Notes: generated from the sequence alone by a model not told the origin. Numbered from the stretch's first letter, positions 1 to 15,012 are shown. The stretch is DNA of 64,000 bases from Deinococcus apachensis DSM 19763 (GCF_000381345.1 NZ_KB906401.1:62001-126000), one strand, 5' to 3'. Numbers and translations: made by a program.

Positions 1-1277
<1,277 letters not shown>

Positions 1278-1455
1278 GGAAACCTCTGAGGGGGGAGAAA
1301 CGGGGAAGTCCTCGCCTGAGACAGGCCGCCCGGTCGTGGCCGTGCTTGCTGTGAGTGGACCTACTGTAGCGCTGCCGGGGCGTGGAAGCGCCTGTCGTTA
1401 CGGGAGGGGTACTGCACCGGGTTCAGGCTGCTTCGTCCGCCCCCGGAGAGCGAAA

Positions 1456-1476
1456 CCCCCGACACGGGGCCGGGGG
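1456..1476 (-). terminator. Possible weak terminator between actP and acs
   Basis: Read on the minus strand, a six-base CCCCCG/CGGGGG stem is followed by only three T residues. It lies just downstream of the actP stop. The short T tract makes it at best a weak or attenuating terminator. The same gap also holds short repeated CTGACTGCTGA-type words at about 1476-1502. Confidence 0.3.
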
Positions 1477-1514
1477 CTGACTGCTGATGACTGACTGCTG
1501 AAAGCTCACCGCTC

Positions 1515-3107
1515 CTAGTCGTGCGCCGCGACCGTGCCGTCCGTGCCCGCCCCGGTGTAGGCGCGGAACTGCATCTCGTCGAAGTCCTGATCCGCGCCCT
1601 CGCGGCGGCGGGCGGCGCCGAGCAGGGTGCCCAGAGCCGCGAACGCGAATCCGGCGGGGATGGAGACGATGCCGGGATTCTCGTAGGGGAAGAGGGGCGC
1701 GGCCTGCACCGGGTGACGGCCCGTGGTCTTCTCGGGCGGGTCGATACCCCGGATGTTGGGGCTCACGGCGATCAGCGCCAGGCAGGTCAGGATGCCACCC
1801 ACGATGCCCCAGATCGCCCCGGTCGCATTGAACCGGCGCCAGAACAGCGTGAAGAGGATGACCGGCAGGTTGGAGCTGGCCGCGATGGCAAAGGCGAGTG
1901 CCACCAGGAAGGCCACGTTCTGCGTCTGCGCCAGCAGACCCAGCCCGATGGCGATGACGCCGACTCCGATAGTGGCGAGACGGGCGACCCGGAACTCCTC
2001 GCGCTCGGACGCCTGGCCCTTGCGGATCACGCCCTTGTAGATGTCATGGGTAAAGGAGGTGCTGGCCGCGATGGTCAGGCCCGCGACGACCGCCAGGATG
2101 GTGGCGAAGGCGACCGCGGAGACGAAGGCCAGCCCGAACTCGCCGCCCGCGGTGCCCGCCCCGCCGAAAAGGGCCTGCGCGAGCAGGGGCGCGGCCATGT
2201 TGCCCGCCGCGTTCGCCGTCGTGATCGTCTCCTTGCCCACGAGCACATTCGCCGCGTTGCCCATGAAGGCCGTCATCACGTAGAAAGCGCCGATCAGGAC
2301 CATCGCCCACACCACGCTCTTGCGGGCGTCCTGTGCGGTGGGCACGGTATAGAAGCGCACCAGGATGTGCGGCAGCCCGGCGGTCCCCAGCACGAGCGCG
2401 AGACCCAGCGAGATCAGGTCCACCGGATTCTTGTACTTCACACCCGCGCCCAGGAACTCGGCCCCATTCCTCGCCTCGACCTGGCCGAGCAGGTTGGAAA
2501 AGCTCCAGCCGAAGCGGTTCAGAATCAGCACCGTCATGATGATCGTGGCGAACATCAGCAGCACGGCCTTGACGATCTGCACCCAGGTCGTGGCGAGCAT
2601 CCCGCCGACCACCACGTAGATGATCATGAGGACGCCGACGAGTGGAATTGCCACGCTGGCCCCCAGCACCCCGCCCGAGAGCAGGCTGATCAGGGACCCG
2701 GCCCCGACGACCTGCGCGATCATGTAAAAGGCGCTGACCACAATGGTGCTGATCGCCGCATAGGTCCGCACGCGGGGGTCCTGCAGGCGGTAGACCAGCA
2801 TGTCCGCGAGCGTGTACTTGCCCAGGTTCCGCAGCGGCTCGGCCACGATGAACAGCACCGTGAGGTACGCGATGAACCACCCGACCGAGTACATGAAGCC
2901 GTCGTAGCCATTCAGCGCGATCAACCCGGTGATTCCCAGGAAGGAGGCCGCGCTCATATAATCCCCGGCGATGGCGATGCCGTTCTGGGTCGCGCTGATG
3001 CGCCCGCCCGCCACGTAGAAGTCGCTGGCGCTGGTGTTGCGCCGACTGGCCCAGAAGGTGATGGCGAGCGTGATCGCCACGATGACGGCCGCGAGGACAA
3101 AAGTCAT
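1515..3107 (-). CDS. actP: Cation/acetate symporter ActP (sodium:solute symporter family)
   Basis: Imports acetate and other short monocarboxylates with a cation across the inner membrane. The 530-residue protein has about 13 hydrophobic segments and typical SSS features: an N-terminal [17 protein letters not shown] segment and [15 protein letters not shown] near residue 50, both characteristic of ActP. Its ATG overlaps the stop of the upstream DUF485 gene by four bases (ATGA), a sign of translational coupling. The C-terminal tail is hydrophilic and acidic. The order DUF485-actP-acs matches the E. coli acs-yjcH-actP locus in content. Length matches the family and no defect is visible. Confidence 0.95.
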   Translation of the reverse strand: MTFVLAAVIVAITLAITFWASRRNTSASDFYVAGGRISATQNGIAIAGDYMSAASFLGITGLIALNGYDGFMYSVGWFIAYLTVLFIVAEPLRNLGKYTLADMLVYRLQDPRVRTYAAISTIVVSAFYMIAQVVGAGSLISLLSGGVLGASVAIPLVGVLMIIYVVVGGMLATTWVQIVKAVLLMFATIIMTVLILNRFGWSFSNLLGQVEARNGAEFLGAGVKYKNPVDLISLGLALVLGTAGLPHILVRFYTVPTAQDARKSVVWAMVLIGAFYVMTAFMGNAANVLVGKETITTANAAGNMAAPLLAQALFGGAGTAGGEFGLAFVSAVAFATILAVVAGLTIAASTSFTHDIYKGVIRKGQASEREEFRVARLATIGVGVIAIGLGLLAQTQNVAFLVALAFAIAASSNLPVILFTLFWRRFNATGAIWGIVGGILTCLALIAVSPNIRGIDPPEKTTGRHPVQAAPLFPYENPGIVSIPAGFAFAALGTLLGAARRREGADQDFDEMQFRAYTGAGTDGTVAAHD

Positions 3108-3403
3108 TGCTGCGCCTCCGCGGCCAGACGGTCGAAGGCCCGCGCCCGGACCACGTAGATCGCGGCCATGACCCAGCCCACCACGAACTCCAGGAAGGCG
3201 AAGACGTACCCGAAAGTCACGTTCCCGAACACCTTGGTCGCCATCAGCGGCTTGTTATACCCCGCCAGGATGGGCAGCAGGAAGTACAGCACCAGGAAGG
3301 TCAGTGTCATCACGACCGTGAAGCGGTTGCGCTCGGCCACCAGACGCTGGTACGCAACGTTGCGCAGGGGCGGCGAGCCAGGCTGGATGCGGGAAACGGT
3401 CAT
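3104..3403 (-). CDS. DUF485 inner-membrane protein (YjcH type)
   Basis: A 99-residue protein with two hydrophobic segments (about 35-55 and 63-87). It belongs by sequence and position to the DUF485/YjcH family that accompanies ActP symporters; its biochemical role is not established. The ATG at 3403 follows a strong AGGAGG five bases upstream. The gene is first in the acetate operon and overlaps actP by four bases. The motif [13 protein letters not shown] near residue 20 is typical of the family. Confidence 0.92.
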   Translation of the reverse strand: MTVSRIQPGSPPLRNVAYQRLVAERNRFTVVMTLTFLVLYFLLPILAGYNKPLMATKVFGNVTFGYVFAFLEFVVGWVMAAIYVVRARAFDRLAAEAQQ

Positions 3404-3483
3404 ACAGACCTCCTGTGCGGCGGCGAGAGGCGGGAAAAGGGGAGCGGCGGCCTGGGCGCGTGCTGGATTGTCGGGCTAAGGGC

Positions 3484-3512
3484 AGAGTAGAAGTCGCTTC
3501 ACCCGAAATCAA
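3484..3512 (-). promoter_or_regulatory. Sigma70-type promoter of the acetate operon
   Basis: On the minus strand, TTGATT (3512-3507) and TACTCT (3489-3484) are separated by exactly 17 bases. This predicts a start near 3477 and a 5' leader of about 73 bases before the DUF485 ATG, which has a good ribosome binding site. A short inverted repeat, TGAAC-3-GTTCA (3513-3525), sits immediately upstream of the -35 and could bind an activator; that last point is inference. Confidence 0.6.
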
Positions 3513-3567
3513 TGAACTGGGTTCAACGTCCGCGTTCCCCGGGGTGGAACAGGAGTGAAGCCGGACC

Positions 3568-4617
<1,050 letters not shown>

Positions 4618-4682
4618 CAGTGGTCCGGCCGGTTTTGGTGACGTATCTGCCTGAAGGTTTAGAACCTCCCTTTGCAACGTGG

Positions 4683-4847
4683 TTTTTAGCCCCTCCCCCT
4701 TGGGCTGGGTGGGGGTGAGCGGGCACCGCGTCCATAGGCCACCCGGGATGTCCAAGCACTCCTCTTTACGCCAATTCGGCAGGGCCAGCGTCCGCTTGCC
4801 ACCCCTCTCCCCGACCCTCTTCTTGCGGCAGACGGAGAAGGCCCCCT
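4683..4847. repeat. Palindromic intergenic repeat, copy 1 (diverged)
   Basis: The 333-base gap between moaA and the GntR gene is mostly filled by this element. Its left end has CTCCCCCTTG followed by a GGCTGGG word and GAGCGGGC; its right end has CCCCGACCCTCTTC followed by a G-rich reverse word. The same end words occur at 42304, 48931 and 61535, so this is one member of a dispersed family with roughly inverted-repeat ends. Boundaries are approximate and made by eye. Confidence 0.5.
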
Positions 4848-4879
4848 ATTGTCCCACCCCCATAACAGACGGGGCAGCC

Positions 4880-4898
4880 TTGTGTACCTCGGACACAA
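4880..4898. promoter_or_regulatory. Candidate GntR operator
   Basis: A perfect inverted repeat, TTGTGT-7-ACACAA, lies 52 bases before the GntR start. Its halves resemble the GT...AC symmetry of sites bound by the HutC branch of GntR regulators, to which the downstream protein belongs. Autoregulation is therefore likely but is inferred from position and symmetry only. Confidence 0.4.
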
Positions 4899-4943
4899 AC
4901 TCTAAGATGAGCTTCCAAAGGCCCCCGCGCCAATGGGGCCGGG

Positions 4944-5643
<700 letters not shown>

Positions 5644-5794
5644 GGAGAGCGGCCAGCCACCGGGAAGGGATGCCCGAATCTAAGGTCTCCTCGCTGTGGT
5701 GCGCTTCATACCGGATTGCGGCGACGGCGAAACTTCCGGCGTCTTTTGCGGAGGTCGCGGCACCAGAGCGGTCTGGTGTCCGGTCACCTCCTCT

Positions 5795-6142
5795 TCAGGC
5801 GTCGGGGTTGGCCTCCCAGTCGGTCAGGGTGTAGGCCCCGGCGACCGTCCCCGCCAGGCCCAGGAAGTAGGCCCGGTCGCGCGTCTCCTTCTGGAGGGCG
5901 GCGACGAGCAGCAGGGCGGGGACGGTCGCCAGTTCGATCTTGCCGTGGAGGGGAAAGGGGATCATCCGGCGGATCGCCAGCGGGTAGTCGGTCAGGGCGC
6001 TGACCATCAGGTACGACCCGGCGAACAGGTAGGACAGCGTCCGGGCGCCGGGGCTCAGGTTCAGCAACGACGGGGCGGCCAGCATCGCAGCGCAGGAGGC
6101 GTAGTCGAGGCCGCCGTGGGCCCGGGGAGTGATGGGTTTCAT
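5795..6142 (-). CDS. Small membrane protein with PxxxHGxxDY N-terminal motif
   Basis: 115 residues with three to four hydrophobic segments. The N-terminus (PITPRAHGGLDYASC) resembles a family of small membrane proteins, often labelled SPW-repeat-like, that start with a His-Gly-x-x-Asp-Tyr motif followed by a hydrophobic stretch; the molecular function is unknown. The ATG has no ribosome binding site, but a GATGCT box lies six bases upstream, as in many leaderless genes here. It is divergent from the TetR gene and could be its target. Confidence 0.7.
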   Translation of the reverse strand: MKPITPRAHGGLDYASCAAMLAAPSLLNLSPGARTLSYLFAGSYLMVSALTDYPLAIRRMIPFPLHGKIELATVPALLLVAALQKETRDRAYFLGLAGTVAGAYTLTDWEANPDA

Positions 6143-6289
6143 GGGGCCAGCATCGGGGCCGCCGGGCGGGAACGGATGGCCTTTTCCCTAACCCGGCTTT
6201 GGGGTTGGGGCCTCGGGACGAATGCCCCGCCTCTCCCCTAGGTTTGACGGGGTGCAATTTTGAACTGCAGGCGCTATATCTGGAGGACT

Positions 6290-6913
<624 letters not shown>

Positions 6914-7020
6914 ACCCGGCTGCGGGCGTCCTGACCTTCCGGCCAGGCATTCCAAACCGTTCCCTTCCGGGCCCCTAGAATGCCCGCCGGTTCCTGCCCG
7001 GACCGCGGAGGCCCCTGACC

Positions 7021-8505
<1,485 letters not shown>

Positions 8506-8575
8506 GGGGAGGGTACCCTCTCTATCCGCGCCTGGTCCTGACGCCGCTTCGCCCTGTGCAGGGCTTACCAAGCAG

Positions 8576-8635
8576 GTCACCCTGAGCAACGCGAAGGATC
8601 TGGCGTAGGGATGCTTCGCCTTCGCTCAGTGTGAC
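8576..8635. repeat. 60-base imperfect palindrome, GTCACcCTGAGC...GCTCAGtGTGAC
   Basis: The element begins GTCACCCTGAGC and ends GCTCAGTGTGAC, with matching inner words (GAAGGATC versus GATGCTTC), so the two halves are near-perfect reverse complements. Similar CCCTGAGCgaaGCGAAG palindromes are common interspersed repeats in several bacterial phyla. It lies in the 287-base noncoding gap between two convergent genes; nothing else recognisable is in that gap. Confidence 0.6.
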
Positions 8636-8792
8636 AAAGCTTTTGCGCCCTGCCCAGCGATACGCACTCAATCACAGGAACCTTCAGAACCCGGAATGCC
8701 TGTTCCTCCGCCTGCTACCTCGCGCGGGCGATCAACGGCGTGGCGAGGCGAAGCGGCAAGAGGCCCGGAAGCCGCGTCCTCCGCATGTCCAC

Positions 8793-11639
8793 TCACCGCC
8801 CCCGCACCCGGCGCACTGCCGCCCGCAGGTTCCGGAGAGTTGCCGCATCACGGTCAGGCGCATATCGCGCGGCATGATAGGCCCGCACCGCCTGCGTGAT
8901 TGCTGACGCCTGGTCGGGAAACCTCAGGGCTGCCCGCTGGCCGTACGCGGTGGGGGTCTCACCGGGACTGCGGGGCAGACGCAGGCGGTGGGTCAGGTCG
9001 TCGAGCAATCGGGCGGCCGGGTCGGCGGGGCGGGAGCGCACCCGGGCCGCGAACAGAGCAGGCAGCAATCCCAGGGCGAGCAACCCCCCACCCAGCGCGA
9101 GGTAGAGGGGGCTGCCGACGCTTCCCACGCCCAGGCGGCCCAGCAGGGCGCGCTGCTGATCGCCGCCGTACCCCGCGACCCAGGTGTTCCAGCGGTTCTG
9201 GAGGGCATCGAGGCGCAGGGCGACGCGGTCCAGGCCCCTGGGTGAGGGGGCGGCCAGAGCAGCGGGCTGCCGCAGGGCTGTGGGCAGGTCAGCGTTCACC
9301 CGGGCGGGCGCGACGGCGGCGGTGGGGTCCACCCGCACCCAGCCCTGGCCCGGCAGCCACACCTCCGTCCAGGCGTGCGCGTCCTGCTGGCGCACGATCA
9401 GGTAGCCGCCGTCAGGGTTGGGCTCGCCGCCCAGGTAACCGCCGACGATCCGGGCGGGCAGCCCCGCCGCGCGCATCAGAAAGGCGAAGGCCGAGGCGTA
9501 GTGTTCGCAAAACCCCTGCCGAGTGCCGAAGAGAAAGGCGTCCACCCGGTTGCGCTCGGGCAGCGCCGGGGGCGAGAGGGTGTAGCGGAAGTCCCCTTTC
9601 CGAAGCAGCTCCAGCGCCGCCCCCACCCGCTCGCCTGGTTCATGGGTGCGCCACGAGGCAGCGAGGGCCCGCGCCCGGGGGCTCTCCCCCACCGGCAGCC
9701 GCAGGTCGAAGTTCAGGCGCTCCACGCTCTCGCGCACCCCCAACTGGGCGCGGCGGCTCTCGAAGGTGTAACGGGTGCGGCCCGTGGCGGGCTGGGGGGT
9801 GACGGCCTGGAAGGCGTCCGTCAGGAACGCGCCGGGCGGCAGGCGGGTCGGGGTGTCCAGCGCAAGCAGCCACGGCTTGCCGCCGGGTTCCAGGGTCAGG
9901 GTGTAGCTCAGGGGGGGACCGGAGAACGCCACGCTGGGCGAGGGGACGCGGGCACGCACCTGGGTCCAGCGCAGGCCGTCGTACCCCTCGTACACGGGGC
10001 CGCGCCAGTAGAGGTCCCAGGGGGGGGGGACGGACCCCTCAAAATCGGCCCGGAAGGCGACCGCCCGGCTCTGCGCGAGGTCGCCGAACTCGCCCGCCGT
10101 GATCTGGTCGGCCAGGCCGGTGCGGGCGCGGTCCTGCACGGGGAGCTGCCACAGGGGGCCGTCGGGCCGGGGGAACAGCAGGAACAGCAGCGCGGCGAGC
10201 GGGGCAGCCTGAAGGGCGAGGACGCCCGCCGCCCGCAACGACCCCTTTCCCCCCGTCCAACCCCCCAGCGCGGCGAGCAGCAGCAGCACGCTGAGGGCTG
10301 CGTGCGCCGCCGAGAGTAGTCCCTGTCCGAAGAAGAAGTGCGTGAGGGTCACAAACACGCCCAGGAGCGCGAGCAGCCGCCCGTCCCGCCGGGTGCGCGT
10401 CTCGGCCGCCTTAAGGGCGACGAGCAGGCCCAGCAGCGCCGTGCCCGCCTCGCGGCCCAGCAGGGTGCCGTACTCGGCGTTCAGCAGGGCGATCCCCAAC
10501 CCCGCCGTCAACCCGAGGAGCAGGGTGGGCGGCGCGGGGAGACGGCGCAGGGTCCGTGCGGCGCTGTAACCCAGCAGGCCCGCGACCAGGGCGGTCAACC
10601 ATACGGGCTGCCTGAGCGCGGTGGGGGCGAGCGCGACCGCCAGCGCGAATAGGGTGAAGCGCAGCGGGGCGCCGGGGAGGGGGGGACGTGGGACGGCTTT
10701 CTTTGCCGGGGCGGACGGAACGGGCAGCGGTTCATGCCGGGCCAGCGCGGTCAGGGCCGCCCGCGCGTGCGCCTCCCCCGCCCCGACAAGGAGCGTCACA
10801 CCCGGCAGCGTCAGGCGAAAGGGCGTGCCCGAACGCCGCGCCGCGTTCACCCACGCCGCCAGCCGGGAGAGCCGCGCCTCAGTGCCGGGCAGGGCCGCCG
10901 TCTCCGCCCAGTCGAGGGCGAGCGCCGTTCCGGCAGGCGCGTCCGTCTCCCGGGTGAGCAGCGTTCCCATACGGGCCGCGTGCCGCCATGAGACCTGCCG
11001 GGGAGAGTCACCGGGGACGTACGCGCGCAGGCCGCTAAACTCGTCGTCGCCGCGCGTGCGCCCCGCACCCTCCCCCGCGCTGGAAATCGGGCGGGGAGGC
11101 GGGGGAGGCGCGTTCACCTCGGGGGCCGGGAAGACGGTCAGCGGGTCGGGGGCCGGGAGGGGGCGCCCTGCCTCCCACAGCCCCAGGGGATCGAGGGCAG
11201 CCACGCCGGGACGGGCGAGTGTGAGGAGCCCGCGGACAGGGGCCGGAATGGGGAGCGGGACCGTCACCGTCTCCCCCGCTGGAACCAGGACGGGGACCGA
11301 AGCCGCCCGCCGCCCTGGCCCGGCCCGCACCACCGCCGTGCAGGCGGGGCCGCTGCTGGACACCCGCACCATAAAAACCGCGTCCGACCCGGCCACCACC
11401 TCGGCCGGGGGTTCCAGCGTGGCCCCCAGCGCCCGCCCCGCCCGGGTCGCGTGCGCCGCCGTCGCCACCCAGACGCCGCCCAGCAGGAAGGTCACCCCGT
11501 AGCCCAGGCTCAGCCCGTAGTTGATGCAGCCCACCAGCGTCACCAGGATCAGGCCCAGGAAGACGAGCCCCAGCCGGGTGGGCCGCAGGGAGGGGGCAGA
11601 CTCTGGCCGACGAGGGGCCGTTTCCCTCTTCGCCACCAC
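8793..11639 (-). CDS. Fused DUF58-transglutaminase membrane protein (TgpA-like)
   Basis: 948 residues. The first part has two membrane segments (about 22-60), a beta-rich stretch and the DUF58 signature LRAYVPGDSPRQVSW (204-218). A second block of about five membrane segments (about 325-490) is followed by a periplasmic transglutaminase core with Cys in QGFCEHYASAF, His in DAHAWTEVWLPG and Asp in VRVDPTAAV (about 700-770). One more membrane helix and a DUF4129-like tail finish it. Normally DUF58 and TgpA are separate genes after moxR; here they are one polypeptide. It follows the MoxR gene by eight bases. The likely role is envelope protein processing or assembly with the MoxR ATPase; the substrate is unknown. 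Confidence 0.88.
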   Translation of the reverse strand: MVAKRETAPRRPESAPSLRPTRLGLVFLGLILVTLVGCINYGLSLGYGVTFLLGGVWVATAAHATRAGRALGATLEPPAEVVAGSDAVFMVRVSSSGPACTAVVRAGPGRRAASVPVLVPAGETVTVPLPIPAPVRGLLTLARPGVAALDPLGLWEAGRPLPAPDPLTVFPAPEVNAPPPPPRPISSAGEGAGRTRGDDEFSGLRAYVPGDSPRQVSWRHAARMGTLLTRETDAPAGTALALDWAETAALPGTEARLSRLAAWVNAARRSGTPFRLTLPGVTLLVGAGEAHARAALTALARHEPLPVPSAPAKKAVPRPPLPGAPLRFTLFALAVALAPTALRQPVWLTALVAGLLGYSAARTLRRLPAPPTLLLGLTAGLGIALLNAEYGTLLGREAGTALLGLLVALKAAETRTRRDGRLLALLGVFVTLTHFFFGQGLLSAAHAALSVLLLLAALGGWTGGKGSLRAAGVLALQAAPLAALLFLLFPRPDGPLWQLPVQDRARTGLADQITAGEFGDLAQSRAVAFRADFEGSVPPPWDLYWRGPVYEGYDGLRWTQVRARVPSPSVAFSGPPLSYTLTLEPGGKPWLLALDTPTRLPPGAFLTDAFQAVTPQPATGRTRYTFESRRAQLGVRESVERLNFDLRLPVGESPRARALAASWRTHEPGERVGAALELLRKGDFRYTLSPPALPERNRVDAFLFGTRQGFCEHYASAFAFLMRAAGLPARIVGGYLGGEPNPDGGYLIVRQQDAHAWTEVWLPGQGWVRVDPTAAVAPARVNADLPTALRQPAALAAPSPRGLDRVALRLDALQNRWNTWVAGYGGDQQRALLGRLGVGSVGSPLYLALGGGLLALGLLPALFAARVRSRPADPAARLLDDLTHRLRLPRSPGETPTAYGQRAALRFPDQASAITQAVRAYHAARYAPDRDAATLRNLRAAVRRVRGR

Positions 11640-11647
11640 TCAGCGCC

Positions 11648-12601
11648 TCATGGAATCGGGGTCTCGGCCAGAATTCGCGCGGTCACGTCGCTCACCCGCA
11701 CCCCGGGGTCGCGGGGGGGCAGGCGGTGGGCGCTCAGGGCGGGAAAGACGGCCTGCACGTCCTCGGGAAGCACCATATCCCGGCCCGCCAGGAAGGCCCA
11801 GGCGCGACTCAGGGCGAGGAGCGCGAGCAGCGCGCGGGGGCTGAGCCCGGCGGCGAGGGCCGGATGGTCGCGGGTGGCGCGGGCGAGTTGCTGGAGGTAG
11901 TCCAGCAGCGGGGGCGCGGCGTGGATGGCGTCCACCTCCCGCTGGGCGGCGAGCAGGGTGGCGCTGTCCAGCACGGCGGGAAGGTCGCGCACCGTCTGAG
12001 CCCGACCGCCCGTCTCCAGCAGGGTGCGCTCGGCGCGAGGATCGGGGTAGCCCAGCGTCACGGTGAGGAGAAAGCGGTCGAGCTGCGCCTCCGGCAGCGG
12101 GAACGTGCCCACGAACGCCGCCGGATTCTGGGTGGCGATCACGAAGAAGGGGTCGGGGAGGGGCCGGGTGACGCCGCCCTCGCTGACGGTGCGCTCCTCC
12201 ATCGCTTCCAGCAGAGCGCCCTGCGTCTTGGGGGTCGCGCGGTTGATCTCGTCGGCGAGGAGAACTTCCGAGAAGATCGGGCCGGGGTGGTAGCGAAAGA
12301 CCCCCTCGCGCGCGTCCCAGATGCTCACCCCGAGCAGGTCAGCGGGCAGCAGGTCGGAGGTGAATTGCACCCGCCGGAACGAGAGACCCAGCGTGCGGGC
12401 AAGGGCGTGCGCCAGGGTGGTCTTGCCCACGCCGGGCTGGTCCTCGATCAGGAGGTGCCCGCGGGCGAGCAGGCAGGCGATGGCCAGCCGCACCTGCATG
12501 GGTTTACCCAGGATCACCCGGTCGAGCTCCTCGAGCACACGTCCCACCGCCTGCGCCTGGGGAGCGGAACGGGGGGGGGTGGAGGGCGCGGCGCGGGTCA
12601 T
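11648..12601 (-). CDS. MoxR family AAA+ ATPase
   Basis: 317-residue chaperone-like ATPase. Walker A is EDQPGVGKTT (about 53-62) and Walker B is VLLADEINR (about 113-121), with sensor 1 in ATQNP. MoxR proteins act with DUF58 and transglutaminase partners encoded beside them, which matches the fused gene immediately downstream. The ATG has no Shine-Dalgarno; a TAGCCT box (12614-12609) lies seven bases before it and overlaps the stop of the VanZ gene, so this gene may have its own promoter as well as read-through. Confidence 0.93.
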   Translation of the reverse strand: MTRAAPSTPPRSAPQAQAVGRVLEELDRVILGKPMQVRLAIACLLARGHLLIEDQPGVGKTTLAHALARTLGLSFRRVQFTSDLLPADLLGVSIWDAREGVFRYHPGPIFSEVLLADEINRATPKTQGALLEAMEERTVSEGGVTRPLPDPFFVIATQNPAAFVGTFPLPEAQLDRFLLTVTLGYPDPRAERTLLETGGRAQTVRDLPAVLDSATLLAAQREVDAIHAAPPLLDYLQQLARATRDHPALAAGLSPRALLALLALSRAWAFLAGRDMVLPEDVQAVFPALSAHRLPPRDPGVRVSDVTARILAETPIP

Positions 12602-12611
12602 GGGCCTCAGG

Positions 12612-12982
12612 CTAGCGGGGGGCCTCTGACAGAACTGCGACGTCCGCCTTCCCCGCCCGGCGACGGGTGGCGAGGAAGGCGCCCAGCCAGGCCCCCGCCA
12701 GGTCGAAGAGCCAGTCGGTCCCGCCCGCCTCGCGCGGGGGCACGAAGGCCTGATGCACCTCGTCGAGCGCCCCGAACCACGCGGCGAGCACGAGCGCCAG
12801 CCCGGGGCGCCCCGTCGCGCGGCCCAGGCAGAAGCCGAGGATCAGGTAGGCGGTGAAGTGCGCCAGCCAGTCGAACGGATGCACCAGGGTCGGTCCGGGC
12901 GTGTGCGGCTGCGAACTCAGCCACCAGATCGCCCCCATGACGGCGAGGGTGGGGAGCCACCACAGGGGTTGGGCGGGGCGGC

Positions 12983-12986
<4 letters not shown>
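12612..12986 (-). CDS. VanZ family membrane protein
   Basis: About 124 residues with four hydrophobic segments. The WLSSQPHTPGP motif near the N-terminus, the DWLAHFTAYLILGF segment and the ALDEVHQAFVPPREAGGTDWLFDLAG motif are diagnostic of VanZ-like proteins; the biochemical role of the family is poorly defined. The preferred start is TTG 12986, which overlaps the upstream epimerase stop (TTGA). An upstream in-frame start at 13052 would run deep into the epimerase gene and give an unusual basic N-terminus. Confidence 0.82.
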
Positions 12987-13414
<428 letters not shown>

Positions 13415-13442
13415 CGGTTCCAGGGTAGCGGGGCCGGGGGCG

Positions 13443-14918
13443 TCAGCGGCCATGCCCGGCTCCCCGGCGCGAGCGTTTCTGGGCATGCATCCGCCTCAAG
13501 GCCGCGCGCAGGGCCCCGGTCGCCCCCGGCGCGTCGTCGGGCACGGTGGCGACCCCCACGGATGCGCCCACCGGGTAGGCCAGGCTGCGCGTAAAGCGCA
13601 CCGCCCCCGCCACCCGGTTGACGAGCGCCTGCGCGGCGGCCTCGGGCAGGCCGGGACTCAGGTGCAGCAGGGCGTACTCGTCGCCGCCCAGGCGGTAGGC
13701 GGTCACGTCGGGGTACTGGAGCTGCCGGGCGAACTCGCGCAGCAGGTCGTCGCCCCGGGCCCGGCCGTACTCGTCGTTCACCCGCCGCATCCCGTCGAGG
13801 TCCACGAGCGCGAGCACGTAGCCTGCCCCGCCCCGGGCGCGCAGGCCGTCAGCGTCCTCCAGCGCGCGGTCGAAGGCATGGCGGTTGCCCAGCCCGGTCA
13901 GCGGGTCGGTCAGGGCCGCCCGTTCCAGGCGCCGGTTGTGTTCGGCCCGCTCCAGGGCCACGCCCACGCCGCGGGCCGCCGCCTCCAGTGCCCAGCGCTC
14001 CCCCGGGGTCCAGGGGGATTCGGCCATCCGCAGGAAGGCCAGGGCGTGGGCCGCGTCCTCCCCGCCCGGCAGGGGCAGCCACGCCAGCGCGCCCAGCCCC
14101 GCCTCCACCAGCTCGGGAAAGGCCCGCGCGACACTCCAGGCACCCTCAAGGAAGAGGGGCTCCTCACGGTCCACGGCGGCCCACCCGGTGCCGCCTGGGC
14201 CGAGGGCCCGAAGCGTCTCCCCGCGTCCCCCCACCTCGGCGCTCACCTCCACAGCCTCCCGGGTGCGGCGCAGCAGGGCCGATCCCTCCAGGGACAGGGT
14301 GCCGTGCAGCCGCCCCAGGGCCTGCCGGGCGGCCTCCTCGGGTGTCAGGGACCCGCCAACCAGCCGGGCGAGATCCCCCAGCAGCGCCTCCTGCTCCCGG
14401 GCACGGGCGAGGTCCAGCCGCAGGGCCCGCCGCTCCAGCTCGCCCAGTACGAGCCCGGCGAGACTGTGCAGGAGGTTCTGCTCGTGGGCACCCAGCGTCC
14501 GTGCCCGGGTGTCGAGGACACATAGCGTGCCCAGCGCCTCGCCGTCTCCGGTCACCAGGGGCACACCCGCGTACATTCGCAGCCCCAGGCGTGACCCCAG
14601 GCTGAAGAGAGGATGGCGTGCAAAGCGCGGGTCGGCGGCCAGATCCTCAATGTGCAGCGGGCCGTCCGGGAGGCTGGGCCAGCCGCGGGGCCGCTCCTCG
14701 CGCGCCAGGCCCAACCCGGCCAGCCCCGGGCCGTGGCAGGACTTGGTGAACGTCCCCTCCGCGTCCCGCAGCGTGAGCACCGCGTAGGGGACGTTCAGCA
14801 CCCGCGCGGCCAGGCAGGTGATGCGGTCGAAGGCCTCCTCGGGCGACGCGTCCAGCACCCCGGCCCGGGCCAGGGCGGCCGGGCGGGCGGACTCGTGGGT
14901 GGGCCGGGAGACAGACAC
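13443..14918 (-). CDS. GAF-domain diguanylate cyclase
   Basis: 491 residues, apparently soluble. An N-terminal GAF domain (about 10-165; YAVLTLRDAEGTFTKSCHGPG and YAGVPLVTGDGEALGTLCVLD) is followed by a second degenerate GAF-like segment (about 175-330) and a GGDEF domain at about 335-480 with the active-site sequence RLGGDEYALL. The LTDPLTGLGNRHAF motif precedes it. A residue matching the RxxD inhibitory site is not evident (QYPD occupies that place), so product inhibition may be lost. Start GTG 14918 has a G-rich stretch upstream. It probably makes cyclic di-GMP in response to a GAF-sensed signal. It is first in the cluster running to the transglutaminase. Confidence 0.88.
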   Translation of the reverse strand: MSVSRPTHESARPAALARAGVLDASPEEAFDRITCLAARVLNVPYAVLTLRDAEGTFTKSCHGPGLAGLGLAREERPRGWPSLPDGPLHIEDLAADPRFARHPLFSLGSRLGLRMYAGVPLVTGDGEALGTLCVLDTRARTLGAHEQNLLHSLAGLVLGELERRALRLDLARAREQEALLGDLARLVGGSLTPEEAARQALGRLHGTLSLEGSALLRRTREAVEVSAEVGGRGETLRALGPGGTGWAAVDREEPLFLEGAWSVARAFPELVEAGLGALAWLPLPGGEDAAHALAFLRMAESPWTPGERWALEAAARGVGVALERAEHNRRLERAALTDPLTGLGNRHAFDRALEDADGLRARGGAGYVLALVDLDGMRRVNDEYGRARGDDLLREFARQLQYPDVTAYRLGGDEYALLHLSPGLPEAAAQALVNRVAGAVRFTRSLAYPVGASVGVATVPDDAPGATGALRAALRRMHAQKRSRRGAGHGR

Positions 14919-15012
14919 GCCCCCACCCTAACGGCGCTCTTCTTACCGGGACGTGACAACGCCTGACGGGAAGTTCATGAGGTGGGCGGGTCGGGAGCGG
15001 CCCGGCAGCCCC

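Noticed and set aside
3380..3567. Molybdenum cofactor riboswitch before moaA
   Set aside because: The gap is short and largely used by the divergent acetate promoter; no complex multi-stem structure was seen.
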